Below are positions 46,760-59,700 of a stretch of DNA of 64,000 nucleotides, in pieces (within the stretch, counting starts at the first letter, position 1; each line of letters begins with the position of its first letter). The DNA comes from Pectinophora gossypiella (taxonomy: Eukaryota > Arthropoda > Insecta > Lepidoptera > Gelechiidae), in contig NC_065425.1 of assembly GCF_024362695.1 (NCBI RefSeq), positions 5,001 through 69,000 on the forward strand. The letters run 5' to 3'. Under the pieces are notes generated by a model. That model saw nothing but the letters and a program-made list of their open reading frames with translations. It made no database searches and was not told the DNA's origin. The translations under genes and the position numbers were made by a program.

Positions 46760-47240
46760 ATTTGAAATTTGGAAGGGACGTAGCTTAGGCACCGTAGAGG
46801 TGCACTAAGAAAGGAATTACCGGAAATCCTACGGGAACGGGAACTAGCGGGAAAATCCTTTTGTATGAAAAATCTAAACCGCTTAAGTTAGACACTTGAA
46901 ATTAGGCATGCAAGTACCTTATTTAACTTAAAGCTTAGTTGCAACAGGATATTGCAAAATTCCCACGGAAACGGGAGTTAGCGGGAAGAAACATTTGTAT
47001 GAAAAAATCGAAACCGCGTAAGATAGATGTTTTTAATCTAGCATGCATGCATACCTTAGTAAATATAAAGTTTAGTTATGGCTGTATTTTGAAAAATGGG
47101 AGTTAGCGTGAAAAAAAATTGTATGAAAAAATCTAAACTGCTTAAGTTAGGTGCTTGAGATATGCATTCCCACACACACACAAAGATCTGTCTTTTATAA
47201 CACGCCACGCGGACGAAGTCGCGGGCAAAAGCTAGTAGTA
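46760..47240. mobile_element. Lepidopteran interspersed repeat (non-coding, internally repeated)
   Basis: Three related sub-blocks containing GGAACGGGAACTAGCGGGAA-like words and TTGTATGAAAAATCTAAACC, ending GCGGACGAAGTCGCGGGC and AAAAGCTAGTAG. This terminus is common on lepidopteran non-autonomous elements; the exact class is not determined. Confidence 0.55.
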
Positions 47241-49000
47241 TTTTTTTTTTGTTTTGGTTTTCCCCGAAGGGTAAGGCAAAGGGAACTATGCCCATACAGC
47301 CATGTCTTACGTATTCTTTTTCTTGATGATTAATGAAATGATGAAAGGTGATGATGATGAAACCTAAGCCCCCACCCTCGAAGTAGACTCCTACTCCGAA
47401 CCCCGAACGAATTAACTCAAAAGTCCGCATAAACTTTCGAGTTATGAAGCGGCTTCCTGCCACGAAGCGAAAATAGGCAGATACACTTTGTTTATTGAAT
47501 ACTCATGGAATACTCCGATATAATAACACTCGCGAATGTCTTCCGACTAACTTAATGCGATCATTAACCACAAAACACCACTTCGTATTAATTATTTAGA
47601 TTATTCAATGAAGAAAGCAACTGTCCCGTTCCCGTTTCCCGCCAAAAAGCCTCATTCGCTTGCCTTCAACTTGCCTTAGTTTTATTTTACTTTTTTTTTG
47701 TTTTGGTTTTCCCCGAAGGGTAAGGCAAAGGGAACTATGCCCATACAGCCATGTCTTAAGTATTTTTTTCTTGATGATTGATGAAAAATGATGATGATGA
47801 AACCTAAGCCCCCACCCTCGGAGTAGACTCCTACTCCGAACCCCAAACGAATTAACTCAAAAGTCCGCATAAACTTTCGAGTTATGAAGCGGCTTCCTGG
47901 CACGAAGCGAAAACAGGCAGATACACTTTGTTTATTGAATACTCCAATATAATAACACTCGCGAATGTCTTCCGACTAACTTAATGCGATCATTAACCAC
48001 AAAACACCACTTCGTATTAATTATTTAGATTATTCAATGAAGAAAGCAACTGTCCCGTTCCCGTTTCCCGCCAAAAAGCCTAGTAGTAATTAAATACATT
48101 AGAAAAAAAAGGCAGTACAATTCACTCAATTTTCATTCGCTTGTGTGACCACACAGAAGCCATTCATCAAGAATTGATTTTTTTTTTTTTTGGTTTGGTT
48201 TTCCCCGAAGGGTAAGGCAAAGGGAACTATGCCCATACAGCCATGTCTGACGTATTTTTTTTCTTGATGATTAATGAAATGATGAAAGGTGATGATGATG
48301 AAACCTAAGCCCCCACCCTCGGAGTAGACTCCTACTCCGAACCCCAAACGAATTAACTCAAAAGTCCGCATAAACTTTTGAGTTATGAGCGGCTTCCTGA
48401 CACGAAGCGAAAATAGGCAGATACACTTTGTTTATTGAATACTCCAATATAATAACACTCGCGAATGTCTTCCGACTAACTTAATGCGATCATTAACCAC
48501 AAAACACCACTTCGTATTAATTATTTAGATTATTCAATGAAGAAAGCAACTGTCCCGTTCCCGCCTCCCGCCAAAAAGCCTCATCAAGAATTGAATTGAA
48601 TCATTCGCTTGCTTTTTTTTTGTTTTCCCCGAAGGGTAAGGCAAAGGGAACTATGCCTATACAGCCATGTCTTACGTATTTTTTTTCTTGATGATTGATG
48701 AAAGATGATGATGATTAAACCTAAGCCCCCACCCTCGGAGTAGACTCCTACTCTGAACCCCAAACGAATTAACTCAAAAGTCCGCATAAACTTTCGAGTT
48801 ATGAAGCGGCTTCCTGCCACGAAGCGAAAATAGGCAGATACACTTTGTTTATTGAATACTCCTATATAATAATAACACTCGCGAATGTCTTCCGACTAAC
48901 TTAATGCGATCATTAACCACAAAACACCACTTCGTATTAATTATTTAGATTATTCAATGAAGAAAGCAACTGTCCCGTTCCCGTTTCCCGCCAAAAAGCC
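47241..49000 (-). repeat. Four tandem copies of a ~400-bp poly(A)-tailed retroposon
   Basis: Copies at about 47241-47651, 47691-48080, 48178-48580 and 48613-49000. Each begins with a T run and TTTTCCCCGAAGGGTAAGGC (minus-strand poly(A) end), carries AACCTAAGCCCCCACCCTCG and ends with CCCGCCAAAAAGCC. Copies are over 90% alike. The spacers share CATTCGCTTG, suggesting local amplification rather than four independent insertions. A conserved peptide frame across copies only reflects DNA identity. Confidence 0.85.
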
Positions 49001-49239
49001 AAGGGCTAACCTTGAAATGTTAGCTGTCACTACGTAGTATTATTATTCCTTATTCCATGCTGTCACTTTTGAGCTTTGCTTTTGAGCATACCTGGTTTTC
49101 TTAAACCATGGTCTGTCGTGCGCATAGATAAGAGTACCTATATTTTGTCGTGTTGATTGTTGATGTCGTGCGTGTAGGTATTGGGTGTCTTTACCATAAT
49201 ACTGTAAATAAACGATTATTGGTGATCTAATTTAAATAG
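49001..49239. other. Upstream flank of the aminopeptidase gene
   Basis: AT-rich, no repeat recognised. It may hold the promoter of the downstream gene, but no clear TATA or initiator can be assigned. Confidence 0.35.
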
Positions 49240-49363
49240 TCTGTGAAGCGCAGTGACGTGAACTACGATATCGGGGCGGTGCCGGCGGAAACAGAACAGC
49301 CCCCGCCTGCACTCTGTGCGGCGCCACACTCGGAGGCCGGTGTCCACTTGAAGTTTTGATAAG
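49240..49363 (+). other. Possible 5' UTR exon of the aminopeptidase gene
   Basis: A GC-rich island in AT-rich DNA, ending GATAAG/GTAACT at 49363, a plausible splice donor. The first coding exon is preceded by a possible acceptor TGTGTGTAG at 49809. The exon start is not defined; inferred only. Confidence 0.35.
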
Positions 49364-49818
49364 GTAACTATTATGTTTCAGTGCGCAATCAAACGCCACG
49401 GCGTGCATTCCGTTGTATTATTTATTACTAGCATAAATCAATTAATCTATCAGTTCAACAGAAAATTCTAATATCTCTTAAGGAATACGGGCTACAGGTT
49501 GTACATATCCCTTATCTCTTGTACTCTCATCATCATGATCTTTTTACTTTGCACAGTCAGCCATGTTTGTTCAAACTTTTATAATAAATAATTTATTTTT
49601 AATTCTCAATTCTAATATATTTTTATCTGACTTTATGGATATTACTATGTTCTTAATGTACATGCTTCAGATTAGATTTGGATGTCATAAAATAACATAA
49701 TTTAATGTTGGTTGGTTACTTTTCATCTATAATAAATCTAGCAATGATGAAAATAAACATTTGAAGTGGAGATAAAATTTGAGCATTAACTTTATATTGT
49801 TGTGTGTAGCAGAGCAGA

Positions 49819-52800
49819 ATGGGGGAAAAGTATGTGGTGAATGGAGTGAGTGTGGAGACCGTTGACGAGGTGTGTGGGGCGGAGTGGGAGGCACTGGTGC
49901 TGGTGACAGCGGAGGGGTTGCCCACGCTGCACGTGCTGGAGGACTTTGTGGCTGCACACCACGAGCTTGACCCACCTAGCAAACAGGTACCACAAGTCTC
50001 ACTTATATACATATTACATTTATTTATTATCCTTTCGAATGCCAGAATGCAGACCTCGACTAGCCACAATTTAAAATTTATTGTCTGGTATCTCAGCAGA
50101 TGAGAGGTTAATGAAAATCAAGTACAACTCTGGTCAGGTAGATGCAATAATTTATGACCTAATATACCTGTAAACATAGATTATTGGAGAGAATACCTAC
50201 TCATCTCTAGTCATTATTAAAAAACAATCGTTTATGAAGGTAGGTGTTGTTCATAATGAGCTCACCATCAGCAAATGTTAATCAAATACAGTGATCACAG
50301 AAATATAGGTACTTGTATAGATATATGTCTACATCTGCTACGTTCCACAGATAGCAGAGAGTACTATTCTCTCATGAACCGATGTCTGTAAACTTTTTAG
50401 GGAAAACATTGTGTTGTTTATGATTCCTATATAATTCCACTGCTTCACATTAAAACATGTTTGGGTAATCAATCACATATTTATTGAGTGCAAAATACAT
50501 TGTAACAATCTAAACATACTCATTACTTAACAGATCATATTTGTTAATAAGAGAAAAGTGATTAAGTACCCATCTATCCACAATACCTACCACATGCCTG
50601 AATTCATGAACCTATATCATACTGCAACAACTTACATTATCAATTGAAAAATGCAATTTATAATTTAAGTAGGTATTTGCAGAGGCAGTTAGGTGTAAAT
50701 TGTCTGTGGTATATCTGCATAAACATACAAGATAAATATGTGATGATGTTGTCACACTGGTTTATAAAAGCTGTGACGTGTTGCGTGTGCAGCGCGGCTG
50801 TGTGAGCGTGGTGCGGTGCAGCCGCGTGTGCGGGGCGCGGCTGGTGCTGAGCGCCGCCGGCGAGCTGGGGCCCTACGACGACGTGCGGTGAGTGACACTT
50901 TTAAACCTTCATTATTATGGTAACATAAATATTTTTTGTATAACGTCTAATATATCTAAAACTACGGTAGCTTCTGAATGTACAGTTAAGGAAAAGTACA
51001 AGGCCCTGGACACTCGGGGCGGGGGTGGTGTGTGAGACGAGGGGTGCGGTGGAGGCGAGTACAGGCGTGTGCGCGTGTGGCAGGTCGCTGGGCGAGGCCA
51101 TGCGGGCGGGCGTGGGGCGCGCGGCGGCGCTGGGCGCCGGGCGCGTCGTGGTGGCGCTGCAGCCGCACCCGCGCTTCCCGCGGGCGCCGCTCGTCATGCT
51201 GCTGGCCGCGCTCGAGGCGCTCTACGTCGTGAGTACCCCCACGTGCGTCTCGGAACTCTGACGTGGACGGATGCATCGGTGGCGGTGGTGACGCCCGGGC
51301 CGTGTGGTTGCAGCCGCTGCAGATCCGCGAGTCGTTCCCGTGGCGCGCGCACGGCGTGTCGGCGCTGGGCGTGTACGCGGAGCGGCTGGAGGCGGGCGGG
51401 CTGCTGCGGCGCGGCGCGGCGCTGGAGGCGGGCCGCGCGCTGGCGCGGGACGTGGGCGGCGCCGACCCCGAGCGCATGGCGCCGCTGCAGTGCGCGCGGC
51501 ACATCGCGGCGGCGCTGCGCGCGGGGCCCGTGGCCGTGCGCCTGCTGGACGACGCGGCCGAGCTGCGGCGCCGCTACCCGCTGCTGAGCGCCGTGAGCCG
51601 CGCGGCCGACACCGTGCCCCACCACCGCGGTGAGTGCCCCGCGCGGCCCGCCGGGCCCGTATGTTTAATGTGCCGACTGTCTATCATTGTGTCTATTTAT
51701 GACGTGTGCGCCGGCAGGGTGCGTGGTGTTCCTGGAGTACGAGCCGGCGGAGTACGACCGCACGCTCATGTTCGTCGGCAAGGTCGGACTAAAATATTTT
51801 TATAATATTTTTTTCAGTATACATAATAATAAGTAAGATTAATTAGACTCTATTCTTTAGTACTTATTGTAAAGCCATTGTTGCTTGAAATTAGAGGTCG
51901 GAGCCGACCCAAAATTTGCCGGCGGCCGGCGCGCCGGCTTTTTAGGGTCGACGGCGGTGGCGGCGTGATGTGATTTTTGTATCAATTAATTAACAATTGA
52001 AATTTTCGAGTAATCCAGTAATTAAATATGCCTTGTTCTTATTCGTATTACTAATAAATGAAATGGTAGTATGGGAAAAATAAAATAAAGCAGGCGAATG
52101 AAAACTGCTTTAAATTAATAAATTCTAAAAAAAAATATCTTTTGTAATCTAATTATATCAAATCTTTTACTATTATTTGTTAGAAATTGTACTATCCATT
52201 TTGCACAGTGCATAATTATCTTACGTTGTAGTGTCTGTAATTAAAACTAGAGTGTAAGTCTGCAGTTAAACCTAGAGTTTAATATGTCGTGTAAGGGGTG
52301 TAACCACGTGATCGGCGCGCCGACTACAGGGTCGACGGCGGCGGCGTGGTCGGATCCCGGCGCCGCTCCTCCCTCTACTTGAAATAAATTATTATAAGTC
52401 TGTAGTTGTATCAGAACTCGTCAATCAAAAGATGCACGTAAGCTGTATAGCATGTTATATACCTTGTGGCCCCAGTTGACGTGTTATTGGTATTTGGTGC
52501 GCATCGTGCGCGCGTAGTGATGTGCCGCGCGTGTCGCAGGGCGTGACGTACGACACGGGCGGCTGCGACATCAAGGCGGGCGGCAACATGGCGGGCATGT
52601 CGCGGGACAAGTGCGGCGCCGCCGCCATCGCCGGCTTTTTTAAGGTCAGTCTTAACTATATTATGTAGCTGTACGTATGGTTTTCTGAACTGTATCCTAT
52701 CTGTTCATCACAAGATTTTGTCCTCAAAACTTCTCCGTAATTTGTTTTTAATTTTCAATGTATTAACAAAAGCGCATCGACTCGTCTGCAAGTCTGTTGT

Positions 52801-55757
52801 TCTGTTTGGTGTATTACAGGCGTGCGAGGCCCTGCAGCCGCGAGTGAAGGCGGTGGCGTCGCTGGGCTTCGTGCGCAACTCGGTGGGCGCGGCCGCGTAC
52901 GTGGCGGACGAGCTGCTGACGTCGGCGCGGGGGGACGCCGTGCGGGTGGGCAACACCGACGCTGAGGTACGGGGGGTGGGCAACACCGACGCTGAGGTAC
53001 GGGGGGTGGGCAACACCGACGCTGAGGTACGGGGGGTGGGCAACACCGACGCTGAGGTACGGGGGGTGGGCAACACCGACGCTGAGGTACGGGGGGTGGG
53101 CAACACCGACGCTGAGGTACGGGGGGTGGGCAACACCGACGCTGAGGTACGGGGGGTGGGCAACACCGACGCTGAGGTACGGGGGGTGGGCAACACCGAC
53201 GCTGAGGTACGGGGGGTGGGCAACACCGACGCTGAGGTACGGGGGGTGGGCAACACCGACGCTGAGGTACGGGGGGGGGGCAACACCGACGCTGAGGTCG
53301 GGGGGGGGGGCAACACCGACGCTGAGGTACGGGGGGGGGGCAACACCGACGCTGAGGTACGGGGGGTGGGCAACACCGACGCTGAGGTACGGGGGGTGGG
53401 CAACACCGACGCTGAGGTACGGGGGGTGGGCAACACCGACGCTGAGGTACGGGGGGTGGGCAACACCGACGCTGAGGTACGGGGGGTGGGCAACACCGAC
53501 GCTGAGGTACGGGGGGTGGGCAACACCGACGCTGAGGTACGGGGGGTGGGCAACACCGACGCTGAGGTACGGGGGGTGGGCAACACCGACGCTGAGGTAC
53601 GGGGGGGTGGGCAACACCGACGCTGAGGTACGGGGGGTGGGCAACACCGACGCTGAGGTACGGGGGGTGGGCAACACCGACGCTGAGGTACGGGGGGTGG
53701 GCAACACCGACGCTGAGGTACGGGGGGTGGGCAACACCGACGCTGAGGTACGGGGGGTGGGCAACACCGACGCGGAGGTACGGGGGGTGGGCAACACCGA
53801 CGCTGAGGTACGGGGGGTGGGCAACACCGACGCTGAGGTACGGGGGGTGGGCAACACCGACGCTGAGGTACGGGGGGTGGGCAACACCGACGCTGAGGTA
53901 CGGGGGGTGGGAAACACCGACGCTGAGGTACGGGGGGTGGGCAACACCGACGCTGAGGTACGGGGGGTGGGCAACACCGACGCTGAGGTACGGGGGGTGG
54001 GCAACACCGACGCTGAGGTACGGGGCGGTGGGCAACACCGATTACGAAATAAAGACCGATCTAAAACTAACGGAAAACATTTTCTATTTAATTTATTTAT
54101 GAATTTTAATCAAGAAATACGTAGTGAAAAGTCCGACATTTTATCACGTCTGTCTATGACGTCACAGTGTGCTTTTTCATTCAAATCCCATAGTAATTTC
54201 GTGCTTTGACGTTTAGAAAAAGGAACTGGTTCGGCCAGTTGGAAACTAGGCTATGACAAGGTGGTGTGGGCAGGGCCGGCTGGTGATGGCGGACCTGCTG
54301 GCCGAGCTGGCGGCGGATGCGGCGTCGCAGCGCGCCGCGCACGTGTACAGCGTGGCCACGCTGACGGGGCACGCGCTGCGCGCCGTGGGCGCCGGCTACA
54401 GCGTGGTGCTGGACAACCACGTGGCGCGGGCCGCGGGCCACGCGCACAAGCTGCAGCAGGCCGGGGACGCCGTGGGGGACATGATCGAGGTGCGCTCACG
54501 CCCCATGCGCCGGGGCTCTACGCTGTACACATGATACTCTCTCGTGCAGTCAGTGCACCCATGTAAACATTCTTATCGGGGCGCGGCACTGTTAGGTCGA
54601 GTGGATCGGATACTTTTGTTAGGGCAGTGACCGTACGTACTGGGTCACTTCGACATTTGTGATCAACCATTTTATCTTTTTTAGTGACGTACCTATTTGT
54701 ATTCCTAGCTGTACGACTGTCATAATGATGAGTTGAACACTCATGTCTTAGCGCCTGTTTAAAAAGCAGACCACAGCAACATAAAACTGCTCTCTGCTCT
54801 TTAAATGTTAAAGGTAAATATATCATGAAGTAAATACAGGAGGTGTGGTGTGTGCACGCAGGTGTCGACGATCCGGCGCGAGGACCTGTGGTTCCACGCG
54901 GGCCGCGCGGCCGGGGACAGCCTGCACCAGGCCGACAGCCGCGCCTCCGTGCAGCTGCCGCGCGGCCACCAGGTACCGGACACCTCATGTTACCGTATTT
55001 ATGCAAAAACTAACTAATCTGTACTTTTGAAATGTTACACGATTCATTTTTGCGTACATACGGATTATACAGGGTGTTAGTGGCATCGTGACGTAGGCGT
55101 TTGTCTTGTTGCAAATGTTTAATTAAGATTTTGAGATTTTACTGCGCCGCAGTGTAAATCGTATAACGCGACCAGCGTCTAGACCTGCCTACCCACCTAT
55201 GCGCTACGTTACACGTGATACCATGTTGATACCTAAGTAGTATAGGTATTACGATAGGTCGTATTGAAACACTAAAAATAATTGAAAATAATTTAAAAAC
55301 ATGACTATCGTTTTCATGAATTATGCGACAGAAAATTCCACTCGATATCAACTCAGAATCATAGGCCGAATCATCCCCCAAAATTTTCGTTACGATGTCA
55401 CTAGCACCCTGTATACTATATCTTTTATACGAGACTGGGAGCGAACAAAAAACAATTCGGCTGCTCACCCCGGATAGGTAGGATCGTGTACTTCCCAACA
55501 CTACCTGTCTCCATATGGTCCACGTTATCTTTGGAATAGTCGCCAGGGGCCTCTGGCGGGTCAATGGTAGCTGTGACGTGCGTGTACGGCGTGTGCAGGG
55601 CCCGGCGGGCTTCCTGTTGCTGGCGGCGGGGCTGGCGGCGGGCGGCGTGGCGTACTCGCACGTGGACGTGGCGGCCAGCGCCGGCTGCTTCCCGGCCGCG
55701 CCCACGGCCGCGCCGCTGCTGGCGCTGGCCTCGCTGGCCGGCCTGCTCGACGCCTAG
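49819..55757 (+). CDS. M17 family leucyl aminopeptidase (W07G4.4-like), ten coding exons
   Basis: Metallo-aminopeptidase removing N-terminal residues from peptides, probably cytosolic (no signal peptide). Coding exons: 49819-49986, 50793-50887, 51084-51228, 51314-51629, 51718-51782, 52540-52644, 52820-52966, 54274-54489, 54862-54972, 55599-55757. All introns are GT-AG and the join gives 508 aa, usual for the family. The metal and catalytic residues of lens leucine aminopeptidase are all present with identical spacing: K263, D268, K275, D286, D345, E347, R349 (motifs GVTYDTGG, SRDKCGAAA, NTDAEGR). The NTDAE/GR motif is split by intron 7. The start ATG has a fair context (GCAGAATGG). Odd: very high GC at third positions, and exon 7's end plus its splice donor are amplified 36-fold (52946-54041). 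Convergent with the mitoferrin gene. Confidence 0.93.
51783..52539. other. Intron 5 of the aminopeptidase gene with two related GC-rich patches
   Basis: AT-rich intron. Two short GC-rich stretches (about 51903-51966 and 52310-52372) share GGCGCGCCG and GGGTCGACGGCGG words and look like pieces of one repeat. The donor is GTCGGA, weaker than those of the other introns. Confidence 0.5.
52946..54041 (+). repeat. 30-bp minisatellite amplifying exon-7 end plus splice donor
   Basis: Thirty-six complete units and one partial. Each unit is the last 21 bp of exon 7 (codons VGNTDAE) followed by the intron start GTACGGGGG. The first unit (52946-52966) is the real exon end. Units 1-22 are spaced exactly 30 bp, so read-through adds ten residues per unit (VRGVGNTDAE). 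After unit 22 an extra G (about 53601-53607) shifts the frame and creates a TGA at 53624-53626. Unit 12 has GTCGGG in place of GTACGG. Every unit carries a G run followed by TGGG, so the array is also rich in potential G-quadruplex tracts. Confidence 0.95.
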
Positions 55758-56762
55758 CTGCACTCACTGTCTCCTTCTGTATTCCTTGTGCATAATAACA
55801 TTGTGATAGATCGAATACATATTTTTATACTGGAAGCATAATACTGCGATTGCATAATATTTAGATATACAGATATACTCATGTTAATACCGCTTGTTTT
55901 ATTTCACTGCACGTGTCGGCGCGTCGCCGCACCCAGCCGAATCAAACGCCACTCTATTGTCCAACCGTTTTATTACTATTTTTCGATTTGCACATTTTTC
56001 AATTTCTTTAGCGCGCCGCATTGCGACGCGTCGTTCACTATCGCACCTTATACGATACGTAACGTTAAAATTCCTAATTTAAATCGAGCTTCAGCTCGCT
56101 CTATACAATAAGACTCATAAATATAACAAATACAATAGTAAAATAATGTACAAACAATAATAACTCTGGCGGACGACGCGGCTGCCGCGCGTCACCAGGC
56201 CGGGTGCCGAGCGGCAGCCGCGACGCTCGCCGCTCCCTATGTACACTGCTGCACAACAATTTACACTACCATATGAAAATATACAGTACATCGCTTCGCT
56301 TGTCACTTTATAACTTTTACATCTCTTTATAACTGAAACATATTATACACTTTCGTCGATTCCATTTAGGTATATTTGTTTTAGTTTTGGACAAAATTTT
56401 CCAAAAGGTAATTACACTTAACAGAGAACATAAAAGCGACAATAACAGAACATGGCGTAGCACTCGCTACAGTAACAGCACTCGTATCACAGGCGGGGGC
56501 CGGCGGCGATCATATCGCGCGCGACAGTTCCACTGGCGCTATATCGCGGCCCGCGAGCGCCACACTCGCTCCTCTCACTCTCGCCGTCTCGCTCGCACGG
56601 CTCGGCCGCGCGGCTCTCACTCGATCACAATCGCTCGACTCCAAGTATTTTATAAATACTGCCAACCGGGACACGGGAGCCCGTCAAATTCGTTATCTCG
56701 CAGCGGCAACGTAAAACAACAAATAATCGAAATCAGAGCCGGTGCGGGGTGGTGGGGGCGGC
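55758..56762. other. Region between the two convergent genes, holding both 3' UTRs
   Basis: No coding sequence. AT-rich parts include TTTATT words (near 55895 and 55965) that could be AATAAA poly(A) signals for the minus-strand gene. GC-rich blocks at 56165-56235 and 56490-56640 are probably its 3' UTR. Transcript ends are not determinable. Confidence 0.45.
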
Positions 56763-59700
56763 CTACGTGCGCGTGAGCGAGGTGTCGGCGGCCAGGCGCA
56801 GCGCGGCGGCGGCCAGCGGCGGCGCCACGGCGGCGGCCAGCGGAGGCGCCACGCCGCCGCCCGCCGGGCCCGCGCCGCCGCCCGAGCCCGCCGCGCCGCC
56901 CGCCGCCGACCCCGCGCCGCCCGCCGCCGACCCCGCGCCGCCGCTGCCGCTGGACTCGTCGCGCGCCTCCACCTGCAAGCGTCACGCCTGTGTCTTAATT
57001 ATGCCTCCCTCGATGGTACCTCCTACTAAGCTACTACTCATTTGAAACTCATTTCGACTTCTCATATATGATTTTTTTAGAACGTCTACGGATGTAAACA
57101 AAATAAAAGGTAAACGATTTCACCAGAAATGAAAACGGTCAAACTGTAATGTAATGATCTAAGAGTACATCGCGAACCCTTCAACGGCGCCACTTCTTAA
57201 TGTGATTTATTTGTAGATTTACCGAACATGGCATCACTACTTGGCCTCACAATGAGGGAGCGCTGAGGGCTCTCACTCGGTACTAAATCTAAGACAAAAA
57301 GCCCGAGATTCATTCGAGCCACTGGCCAACGGAAGACCGAATACATTCGGTCTATCTGTACATGTACAGATTTTCATTTAAAAGGAACCACGGGGCTTTT
57401 TGTATGAAACACCAGCCGATGTCCTAGAAAGGGTTTCGCTTGAGCGGAGAAGACCCCTGTATAAATACACTCCCGGACACAAGTATCGAGCCACCCTGTG
57501 TTTTAATGTTTAAAGGATTATATCATAAAAATATAATGCAGATTGGAAGCTGGCATATTCACAATTTATTATTTATTAAACATAGTCCTTTAAACATTAT
57601 AACACAGGGTGGCTCGATACTTGCGTCCGGGAGTGTAATTATCGGACGGATTTACATCCGCCAATTTATAAGAGATGTATGTGTGGGATGGTGTATAGGG
57701 CACTGACCGTGTGCAGCGCGTGCTTGAGCGTCTCGTAGGTGAGCCAGCAGATGGCGGCGGCCGGCATCTGGTACAGCACGCGGGCGCGCAGGCCGCGCAG
57801 GAAGCCCCGCGGGCCGACGCCGCGCAGCACGGCGGCCGCGGCGCCGACCAGCCCGTCGGCGCGGCCCTCCTGCGTGTTGAGCACGGTCTTGCACACGTCG
57901 AGCGGCGTGGTGGCGGCGGCGGCCAGCGCGCCGGCCGCGGCGCCGGCCAGCGCGTGCGCCCGCGGGTCGTACGTCCGCGCCGGGTTGACGCGCGCCGTCA
58001 CCCACTCGTACGTCACGAAGTGCACGGCCTGGAACGGCACGTTCATGGCCACCTGCGTCGAGTACGAGCGGTAGAAGGCGCGCGCGCCCTCCGCGCGGTA
58101 CACGTGGCGCGCGCACTCCCACACGCCGCGGTACGGCGAGTTCAGCATCTGCAGCCGCTGCTTCACCACTGCAACAGCCACGCGTCACGGTATACCTCCT
58201 GCTGCCTTCGTCTACACTACGACTAAATATCTCACTGGCACGGGCGATTAGTTGCCTACCCTTAACGAGTTTAATTAACGATAAGTGTTAAACGACACGT
58301 ATCGCGTTTATCTTGGAACATGTAATAATACCTAACACTGATTATCATTAAACACATTGTACATAAATAATGAGGCGCTATCTGGGGGTCGCGCCCCGCC
58401 GCCCCGTGGCCGCATGGGGCAGATAGGGACAGATGTGAGGACCGTACGACTCGTATGAGTAATTCTATTTGGAATCTATGATAGGTGATTGTGATAAGTC
58501 CCAGACGAGACGTTGGGAGACAATGCGACCCCGTGGCGGGAGGTGACGTAAGTCGGCACAGCGGGGTAATGTATACATTCGCAAGTCATACTGACACGCT
58601 TCATTATTCGAGCATGAAATAAAGTTGCTTTTCAATATTTCTTTATCTTTAAATATATTTGCATAAAGCTAAACATGTCCTCCATCGCATCATCATTTTC
58701 TTTATTCCTTTCGACCATGGCAACACTTACAAAACAACTCTCTACTAATTACAATTACCGCTTGACGACACGACTTAGCCCTGAACTAAACACAAGTACT
58801 AGAACAAGGAAAATGTTGTTGACAAACAATACCCAGTTGAAATTCTGTTATAATCAGGTCAGCGGCGCGGGCACATGCACTACACAGTACCTACGTGTGG
58901 CGCGGGGCTGCGGCCGCGGTCGCTACCTGCCAACGCAGCCACAACTGTGCTGGTGTATTATATATAACGCCAGCCGCGCGCCACACTGTGGGGAAGTCAG
59001 CCCCGTACATTGTTGGCTACTCGACAAATGATAATCATTATGTAGTATTGGCTCATTAAACGCGTGTCATCGCGCGCAATTAGTGAGTGAGGGATGTGAT
59101 AAGGATACAGGCTCATGTATTAGTGTTACTTAGTGTGGTGGCGTCCCACGGCGTCCGCACAACCTGCAACAACACAGGACCTGTGGCGCTATACCAGTTG
59201 CTCAAAATGCAGACAATCTATAGTCAACAACAGTGACTCTGCATAGCTCTGATGATGGCGTTAGCCACGATATGTCAGTATTATAAGCTACGGCGATAAA
59301 ACGGGACGCAATGTTAACTCAGTTTGTTTCTCCTAGTATTAAACCGTCCAATAAATTATTAACAAGAAAATATATATACCTATTCCGGTTTATGAATCCC
59401 TTTATGATGTCATTGTGTATGGTCGTACTTAATCGGAATCAATTTTCAAATAATGGGTAGTCGTTAAATTGAAATAATAAAATACTTAACAGTTATTTAT
59501 GGTAGAAATTGGCGTAATGAATGTAAACAGGTTGTGAGTTGTGTGCGTTCCCTGACGTTGTTGATAAGACGGGGTTACATTGTCGCTAATTGAATTGTTG
59601 GCACTTATAGGTTCCGCTAGTGTATACTCATTAGACATTTATCTTTATTGTTTTTCATACAAACTGTTAAATGTTGTCTAACAATAATGTTTAACTGTTG

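Noticed and set aside
47056..48820. Conserved ~75-residue peptide in four copies on the minus strand
   Set aside because: Conservation is explained by DNA-level identity of the tandem retroposon copies; no homologous protein domain recognised.
51069..51625. Long GC-rich frames on both strands overlapping aminopeptidase exons
   Set aside because: High GC content removes stop codons. Only the frame with splice sites and all M17 residues is credible.
52718..54209. Separate genes made of VRGVGNTDAE repeats, or the opposite-strand equivalents
   Set aside because: The frame is exon 7 of the aminopeptidase running into its own minisatellite; minus-strand frames are shadows of the same repeat.
57652..58188. 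Alternative start of a short carrier protein at the exon beginning VVKQRLQM
   Set aside because: The upstream bases are a splice acceptor, and the upstream exons at 61215-61271 and 62234-62364 join in phase.
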